From Rhizobium sp. AAP43 (GTDB lineage: Bacteria > Pseudomonadota > Alphaproteobacteria > Rhizobiales > Rhizobiaceae): a DNA stretch of 64,000 nucleotides. The DNA lies in NCBI RefSeq assembly GCF_001296045.1, contig NZ_LJHS01000037.1, positions 1-64,000 on the forward strand. The letters are read 5' to 3'. Under the pieces are notes generated by a model that was not told the DNA's origin, searched no databases, and saw only the letters and a program-made list of their open reading frames with translations. Both the position numbers and the translations under genes were made by a program. This document shows, piece by piece, positions 59,195 to 64,000 of this stretch (its first letter is position 1; each line of letters opens with the position of its first letter).

Positions 59195-59485
59195 AGAATG
59201 CATTCGCCTTCAGCCACCCCCCATTTCTAGGGCCTTATTCCAGCAAAACCGACAGGTCTTATCGGTATTCAATGAAACATTGATACCAAATACATGACCA
59301 CTCAATCTTGCGAAGCAGCGGAAAGCACTCTCATTCCTGGAATATCACCCCTGATGTAAAAGTCCACTGTAATGATCTGCAAGTTTTAACAGGTGCAAAA
59401 ATAAGTGTGAGTAAGCTTCACTTCTCTAGATCGAAGAAACTCTTCGCTTCTCAGGTCAATTCAAGTCACCGGTGAAAGCTGCCCA
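59184..59485. other. AT-rich intergenic region between mucR and phaG
   Basis: About 300 bp with a markedly lower GC content than the rest of the window and several TpA-containing tracts (ttatcggtattc, ttttaacagg, aaaaataag). It should hold the mucR promoter and possible MucR nucleation sites. It also contains a small stem CGAAGA/TCTTCG (about 59433-59447). No gene seen. Confidence 0.6.
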
Positions 59486-59812
59486 TTACTTGGTCATCTC
59501 GTCGCAAACCGACACGGACGATAGTGGATAGCCGACCTTGTGGGCGGCGCGGGCGAGGAGATGGGCGGCAATCGGGGCCGTGAGGATGAAGAAGACAATG
59601 CCGGCAAACGCCCGCCCGAAGGTCGCGATATCGCCGGCATGCAGGCCAACGGCGAGCAGCAGCAGGCCGGAGCCGACCGTGCCGGCCTTGGAGGCGGCAT
59701 GCATGCGGCTATAGACATCCGGCAGGCGGTTGACGCCGATGGCGGCGATCAGCGAGAAGAGCGCACCGCCGATGATCAAGACCGAGAGAAACAGCGCAAA
59801 GAGTGTGGCCAT
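59486..59812 (-). CDS. phaG: Pha/Mrp antiporter subunit G
   Basis: 108 residues with three hydrophobic helices: [52 protein letters not shown] and [23 protein letters not shown]. The [17 protein letters not shown] motif is diagnostic for MnhG/MrpG/PhaG. It is the last gene of the antiporter operon (A-B-C-D-E-F-G on the minus strand). Together they form a multi-subunit cation/H+ antiporter related to complex I. Confidence 0.94.
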   Translation of the reverse strand: MATLFALFLSVLIIGGALFSLIAAIGVNRLPDVYSRMHAASKAGTVGSGLLLLAVGLHAGDIATFGRAFAGIVFFILTAPIAAHLLARAAHKVGYPLSSVSVCDEMTK

Positions 59813-59814
59813 GG

Positions 59815-60234
59815 TTATGCCCCCTTGCCGGCTGTCTTGCCGGCTGGCTTGCCGGTCTTGCCGCCGGATTTCTGCTTCGACACGGATTTTGACGCTTCAC
59901 GCTTCAGGATCTGGCTGCTGGCCGCCGATTCGGCCCTGCCCGGCTGGTCTTCGCCCACCCGGCCACGGGCCAGGATGAAGCGGGCAAAGGCAACCGTGGC
60001 GAGGAAGCCGACCAGGCCCAGCGAAATGGCGATATCGATATAGAGCGTATAGCCGGTCTTCAGCGCGATCACGGCGATGAAGCCGATGACGATGCCGACC
60101 AGCATGTCGAGGGCAACCACGCGATCGGGCAGCGTCGGGCCGACCACGGCGCGCCAGACGGTGAGCAGCATGGCCACCACAAGGATGAGGATGGCGAAGT
60201 TGCTTGCGAAATCAATGATCCGATCCGGTGTCAT
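59815..60234 (-). CDS. phaF: Pha/Mrp antiporter subunit F
   Basis: 139 residues. Three helices ([70 protein letters not shown]) match MrpF ([14 protein letters not shown] is the family motif). The C-terminal 40 residues are an unusual Lys/Gly/Ala/Ser-rich tail ([28 protein letters not shown]) absent from most MrpF proteins and probably cytoplasmic. It overlaps phaE by 4 nt and lies 2 nt before phaG. Confidence 0.93.
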   Translation of the reverse strand: MTPDRIIDFASNFAILILVVAMLLTVWRAVVGPTLPDRVVALDMLVGIVIGFIAVIALKTGYTLYIDIAISLGLVGFLATVAFARFILARGRVGEDQPGRAESAASSQILKREASKSVSKQKSGGKTGKPAGKTAGKGA

Positions 60235-60707
60235 CTTGCGAAGGCCTCCATGATCTTCTTCTCGAAACCTTCGGCAATATCGCGCCGCGCGCCTTCGACA
60301 TCACCGCAATCAATGCCGTGCACATAAAGCGTCGAGCGATCTTCGGAGACATCGACCGACAGGGTTCCCGGCGTGAGCGTGATGAGATTGGCGAGAAGCG
60401 CGATTTCGAAATCGGTCTTCACCTGCAGCGGATAGGCAAAGATGCCGGGCTTGATCTCGAGATTGGGCCGGAGCACGAGGAGTGCGACCTTCCAGGCGGA
60501 TTTGGCCAGCTCGACGAGGAAGAGCAGGATCAAGGACAGGATACGGCGCGTGCGGCCGGGGCGGCCTGCCCCTTCGAACTGACTGCGCAGGATGCTGAGT
60601 GTCAGGAGCGAGAGCACGAAGCCGAAAAGCAGATTGTGCAGGCTGAAGCCGCCGCTGACCACGGCCCAGATCACCGCCATCAGAACGCTGAGGGCATAAA
60701 GGCTCAT
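60231..60707 (-). CDS. phaE: Pha/Mrp antiporter subunit E
   Basis: 158 residues. MrpE family: two N-terminal membrane helices ([35 protein letters not shown]), then [78 protein letters not shown], with the ITLTPGT motif. ATGA-type overlaps on both sides link it to phaD and phaF. Confidence 0.94.
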   Translation of the reverse strand: MSLYALSVLMAVIWAVVSGGFSLHNLLFGFVLSLLTLSILRSQFEGAGRPGRTRRILSLILLFLVELAKSAWKVALLVLRPNLEIKPGIFAYPLQVKTDFEIALLANLITLTPGTLSVDVSEDRSTLYVHGIDCGDVEGARRDIAEGFEKKIMEAFAR

Positions 60708-62275
60708 GGCGCACCTCCCGGAAAGACGGAGCGGATATAGGCCGTCGGATCCGACAGACCGGCCGCCGCCTGCTGGGTGGCGGCAATCAGGCTTTCGGGA
60801 AAGAGGCCGAACCAGATGACGAAGGCGGATAGGAGCAGGATGGGCGCCATGCGCCAGCTGGTCTGAGAGGCATCGGTTGGTGGCAGCGTTGCTGCACCCT
60901 CACCCGCCGACGGGCGCCAGAAGGCGAAGAGGAACACGCGACCGAAGGCAAGCGTGGTGAGAAAGCCGGAGATCAGCACGCAGGCTGCCAGCCACCAGGC
61001 GCCGATATCGATGGCCGCCTTGACCAGCAGCGCCTTCGGCCAGAAGCCGGAAAAGGGCGGCAGGCCGCTTGCGGCGAAGAAGAGGCCGAGCGCCACTGCT
61101 GAAAACAGCGGGGCCGCCGTCCAGAGGCCTGCGACCCGATCGAGCCGGAAGCTGCCGCCGATGCGGGCAACCTCGCCGGCGACGAGATAGAGCGCGGTCA
61201 TCAGAAGGATCGAATGCAGGGCGTAGAAGATCGCCGCTCCCACCGCCATTTCGCCGCCAATGGCGATGCCGACCATCATATTGCCGATGCCGGCAATCAC
61301 GACGAAGCCGAGCATACGGCGGATGTCATTCTGGGCCAGCGCCCCCATGGCCCCGAGGATCAGGGTGAGGCCGGCGGTGACGGCAATGGCAAAGCTCAGC
61401 GTTTCGCGCTCGACCGGCAGCAGCATGACCATGACGCGCAGCAGCGCATAGACGCCGACTTTGGTGAGCAGGCCGGCAAACAGCGCCGACACCACGATGC
61501 GGGGCGTGTGATAGGAGGCCGGCAGCCAGAAATTGACCGGGAAGGCTGCCGCCTTCATCGAGAAGGCGAGCACGAACAGCGCCGACAGCGTGACCAGCGG
61601 CGCGGTCTCGGCATAGGTTGATGCCTTGCGGGCGATATCGGCCATATTGAGCGTGCCGAAGATGCCATAGAGATAGGCGACCGCGATCAGGAAGAGCGTC
61701 GTCGCAATCAGGTTCAGCACCGCATATTTCAGCGCGCCGTCGATCTGCTCGCGCTCCGAGCCGAGGATGAGCAAGCCGAAAGACGAGATCAGCAGGACCT
61801 CGAACCAGACATAGAGATTGAAGATATCGCCGGTGAGAAACGCACCGGAGACGCCGGCCATCAGCATCATCAGAAGCGGATAAAACCCATAGCGGCGGCC
61901 GCTGCGGTCTATCTCCACATGGGCATAGAGCGTGCAAGCCAGGGCGACGATGGCCGCCGCGAGCGCAAAGAGCGCACCGGTCAAATCCACCGTGATGGCG
62001 ATGCCGAAGGGTGGCAGCCAGCGGCCCATCATCATCGTGAGCGGCCCATCCGTGCCGACCTTGATGAGCAGAGCCAGATTGTTCAGCACCAGAAGGGCAA
62101 GGGCTGATATCGCGACCGGCGGATGCCAGTTCATCCGGTGGCGAATCATCATCAGAATGGCGCCGGCGGCAATGCAGAGCCCGACCGGCATGATGGCCAG
62201 CCAATCGGCGGCCGTTGCCGGGGCGGTGACAAGCGCTGCGGTGAAATCGACTGATGTGGTGGCGGGTGCAGCCAT
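60704..62275 (-). CDS. phaD: Pha/Mrp antiporter subunit D (complex I-like)
   Basis: 523 residues, about 14 membrane helices, homologous to NuoN/NuoM-type proton-translocating subunits. Landmarks: YALHSILLMTALYLVAGEVARIGGS, FNLYVWFEVLLISSFGLLILGSEREQIDGALKYAVLNLIATTLFL, FLPASYHTPRIVVSALFAGLLTKVGVYALLRV with the conserved Lys. The ATG at 62275 (MAAPATTSVDF) is chosen; an upstream in-frame extension of 70 residues runs through a repeat element and is not a protein part. It may couple H+ flow to Na+/K+ efflux. Confidence 0.94.
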   Translation of the reverse strand: MAAPATTSVDFTAALVTAPATAADWLAIMPVGLCIAAGAILMMIRHRMNWHPPVAISALALLVLNNLALLIKVGTDGPLTMMMGRWLPPFGIAITVDLTGALFALAAAIVALACTLYAHVEIDRSGRRYGFYPLLMMLMAGVSGAFLTGDIFNLYVWFEVLLISSFGLLILGSEREQIDGALKYAVLNLIATTLFLIAVAYLYGIFGTLNMADIARKASTYAETAPLVTLSALFVLAFSMKAAAFPVNFWLPASYHTPRIVVSALFAGLLTKVGVYALLRVMVMLLPVERETLSFAIAVTAGLTLILGAMGALAQNDIRRMLGFVVIAGIGNMMVGIAIGGEMAVGAAIFYALHSILLMTALYLVAGEVARIGGSFRLDRVAGLWTAAPLFSAVALGLFFAASGLPPFSGFWPKALLVKAAIDIGAWWLAACVLISGFLTTLAFGRVFLFAFWRPSAGEGAATLPPTDASQTSWRMAPILLLSAFVIWFGLFPESLIAATQQAAAGLSDPTAYIRSVFPGGAP

Positions 62276-62329
62276 CAGGCACGACCTCCCTGGTGTGCGG
62301 GTCGGGTGAGCGTGGGGGCGCGGCGGGTG

Positions 62330-62510
62330 TGGTAACCCCCCTCTGTCACTCCGTGACATCTCCCCCACAAGGGGGGAGAGTGGCCGCTGATCTCGGCATC
62401 CGCCACAATCCGCTCTCCCCCCGTGTGGGGGAGATGCCCGGCAGGGCAGAGGGGGGTGGGCCCCGGCAAGAGCTGGCCAGCCCAAGCATCAGGGCAAGAC
62501 GAAGCAAGGA
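62330..62510. repeat. Family D repeat inside the pha operon
   Basis: Contains ccccctctgtcactccgtgacatctcccccacaaggggggagagtggcc, then ctctccccccgtgtgggggagatgcccggcagggcagagggggg, two hairpin units related to the copy inside copA (11.15 kb). It lies between phaC and phaD and lengthens the intercistronic gap to about 240 nt, where the other pha genes overlap. It could lower downstream expression or stabilise processing products. Confidence 0.8.
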
Positions 62511-62516
62511 TCATGC

Positions 62517-62894
62517 TCAGTACCCCATCGGCGGCAGCGGTTCGTCTGCCGGTTCGGCGACGCGCATTTCGTCGCTGTCGTCGGTGCCGAGGTCCTGATA
62601 GGCGCGCCAGGTCAGGACCAGCAGGAAGCAGAAGAAGGAAAAGGAGATGACGATGGCCGTGAGGATCAGGGCCTGCGGCAGCGGATTGGCGGCGGTCGAG
62701 GCCAGGGTATCGGCACCGGCGGGGATGATCGGCGGGATTTCGGCCGTCAGCCGGCCGCTGGTGAAGATCAGCATGTTGACCGCATTGCCGAGCAGGACCA
62801 CGCCGAGCAGGATGCGGATCACCTTTTTCGACAGCATGAGATAGATGGCGGCCGCAAAGAAGATGCCGACGACGAGGGCGAAGATCGGTTCCAT
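62517..62894 (-). CDS. phaC: Pha/Mrp antiporter subunit C
   Basis: 125 residues with three helices, NuoK-like: FALVVGIFFAAAIYLMLSKKVIRILLGVVLLGNAVNMLIFTSGRL and LILTAIVISFSFFCFLLVLTWRAYQDLG. The LxNAxNLxIF-like motif (GNAVNMLIF) is typical. Its ATG overlaps the phaB stop. The C-terminal tail (GTDDSDEMRVAEPADEPLPPMGY) is cytoplasmic. Confidence 0.94.
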   Translation of the reverse strand: MEPIFALVVGIFFAAAIYLMLSKKVIRILLGVVLLGNAVNMLIFTSGRLTAEIPPIIPAGADTLASTAANPLPQALILTAIVISFSFFCFLLVLTWRAYQDLGTDDSDEMRVAEPADEPLPPMGY

Positions 62895-63313
62895 CAGGCG
62901 TCATCCCTTTCTTCGAGCGCGAGCGCGATCGAGGTGAACGAGCCGAGCACGACGAGATAGACCCCGACATCGAAGGAGACGACGGTGGCGAGCGGCACTT
63001 CAACGCCGAAGAGCGTCGGATAGACCCAGATACCGGTCATGAAGGGATAACCCAGCGGGGCGGAGATGAAGCCCGACAGCGTGGAGATCAAAAGCCCGCA
63101 GCCGGCAATCGACATGGGGTGGACATACAGCGCGCGGCGGACGGCCCGGACCCCGAAGGCGATGCCGTAAATGGCAAAGGCGGAGGCTGCGATCAGCCCG
63201 CCGATGAAGCCGCCGCCGGGTTCGTTATGGCCGCGCAACAGCACGAAGATCGAAAAGAGCAGCATCAGGGCCGTGAGAAACGGCGCAAAACTGCGGAAGA
63301 TCAGGGTGTTCAT
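62894..63313 (-). CDS. phaB: Pha/Mrp antiporter subunit B
   Basis: 139 residues with four helices and the MnhB motif: [29 protein letters not shown], and the central [62 protein letters not shown]. It overlaps phaA by 4 nt and phaC by 1 nt. Confidence 0.94.
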   Translation of the reverse strand: MNTLIFRSFAPFLTALMLLFSIFVLLRGHNEPGGGFIGGLIAASAFAIYGIAFGVRAVRRALYVHPMSIAGCGLLISTLSGFISAPLGYPFMTGIWVYPTLFGVEVPLATVVSFDVGVYLVVLGSFTSIALALEERDDA

Positions 63314-64000
63314 CGGGCCTTGCCCTTCTTCTTCGACGGCGCGTTGAACGGCGCGGCTTCGCCCAGGGATGCGCCAGCGGGTGACGGCGGCGCGACGCGG
63401 ATGCGGATCAGCGCCAGGATCGACAGGCCCGTGATCATCACCACGCCGATTTCGCCGAGCGTATCCACGCCGCGGAAATCGACAATGATGACGTTCACGA
63501 CATTGGCGCCGTGGGCGATGACCTTGGAATATTCCGAGAAGAAGGCGGTGAGCGTCGGATCGAAGGGGCCTGATGTGACAGCGACCAGCATGACCGCAAA
63601 GCCGAGGCCGCAGGCGATGGCCAGCACGCCGTCAAGGATGGCGGCGATGGGCGGGCGGTGATCGGCAAGCGTCAGCCGCAGGCGCGTCATGACCAGGGCC
63701 AGGATGACGACCGACAGGGTTTCGACCATGAACTGGGTGAAGGAGAGATCCGGCGCGCCATAGAGCAGGAAGAGCACGGCCATGGCGAAACCCTGGATGC
63801 CGAGGCAGACGATGGCCGTCAGCCGGTCGCGGGCAGTCAGGACCGCGACGACACCGATGACGGCAATCGTGAGCATGGCCAGTTCGTGCAGCGAGGCATT
63901 TTTCGGCCAGGACGGCATGGCCGGCAGTTCGCCATAAACGACGGGCGTGACCAGAAGCACGGCGGCGACAAGGATGAAGGTGGAGGTGATGTAGACTTCC
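63310..64000 (-). CDS. phaA: Pha/Mrp antiporter subunit A, C-terminal part (incomplete)
   Basis: The open frame runs off the right edge; only about 230 C-terminal residues are present. Segments: [69 protein letters not shown], then the DUF4040/MnhB-like domain [56 protein letters not shown]. This is the fused MrpA form of alphaproteobacterial Pha systems. The N-terminal NuoL-like part lies outside the window. Confidence 0.93.
   Translation of the reverse strand, partial: EVYITSTFILVAAVLLVTPVVYGELPAMPSWPKNASLHELAMLTIAVIGVVAVLTARDRLTAIVCLGIQGFAMAVLFLLYGAPDLSFTQFMVETLSVVILALVMTRLRLTLADHRPPIAAILDGVLAIACGLGFAVMLVAVTSGPFDPTLTAFFSEYSKVIAHGANVVNVIIVDFRGVDTLGEIGVVMITGLSILALIRIRVAPPSPAGASLGEAAPFNAPSKKKGKAR

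Noticed and set aside
1-64000. CRISPR arrays, tRNA or rRNA genes
   Set aside because: I looked for regularly spaced direct repeats and for tRNA cloverleaf ends and saw none; the repeated elements are palindromic and irregularly spaced.

Overview
The window looks like a chromosomal segment from a GC-rich alphaproteobacterium of the Rhizobiaceae (Rhizobium/Agrobacterium/Sinorhizobium relatives). The evidence is a MucR/Ros-type zinc-finger regulator, a group-2 Mrp/Pha cation antiporter operon, a gene-transfer-agent (GTA) or HK97-type terminase and portal, a DivJ-like sensor kinase, many GGDEF proteins and soluble chemoreceptors, and several families of short intergenic palindromic repeats typical of rhizobia. 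No rRNA, tRNA, CRISPR array, transposase or integrase was recognised.

Layout. 0.1-7.5 kb: GTA/phage-type portal and large terminase on the minus strand, separated by about 3.4 kb that holds an endolysin-like GH19 enzyme, a two-gene pair of tiny membrane proteins on the opposite strand, a Dabb protein, a DUF559 nuclease-like protein and dense arrays of palindromic repeats. 7.6-19.1 kb: repeats, a diguanylate cyclase, a copper module (copA-cueR-copZ) under a CueR-type operator, a lone AAA+ ATPase preceded by a CTAG-headed decamer array, a soluble PAS-PAS chemoreceptor, a membrane-anchored methyltransferase and a second diguanylate cyclase. 19.3-27.2 kb: a class A penicillin-binding protein, a YcgN-type cysteine-cluster protein, unknown small proteins, an NAD-dependent epimerase, a DMT exporter and a CNNM/CBS membrane protein. 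27.5-34.5 kb: a HigB/HigA-type toxin-antitoxin pair, a DUF3833-FAD monooxygenase-TetR-DoxX block, a PH-domain protein, a secreted protein and an NmrA/LysR divergent pair. 34.7-43.2 kb: a third diguanylate cyclase, the Kup potassium transporter, a hexapeptide acetyltransferase, a GIY-YIG protein among repeats and a DUF1214/DUF1254 pair. 43.5-52.2 kb: DUF2336, DUF1491, PrlF/YhaV toxin-antitoxin, a soluble chemoreceptor, a peptidoglycan-binding membrane protein overlapping a DivJ-like kinase, a DUF5330 protein and a probable small RNA. 52.3-56.4 kb: a LysR regulator and a lower-GC patch of unknown small genes, some resembling orphan immunity proteins, with an Abi-like remnant and a decayed second copy of the small RNA. 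56.6-64 kb: sufE, DUF6456, DnaA-domain-IV-like HTH and mucR, then the phaG-phaA antiporter operon running off the right edge.

The most unusual observations are: two diverged copies of a structured RNA about 3.7 kb apart bracketing accessory genes; a phased decamer array in front of the AAA+ ATPase; an intergenic repeat inserted in frame inside the CopA ATPase; and well-defined operators in front of both toxin-antitoxin operons, copA, kup and the TetR gene.
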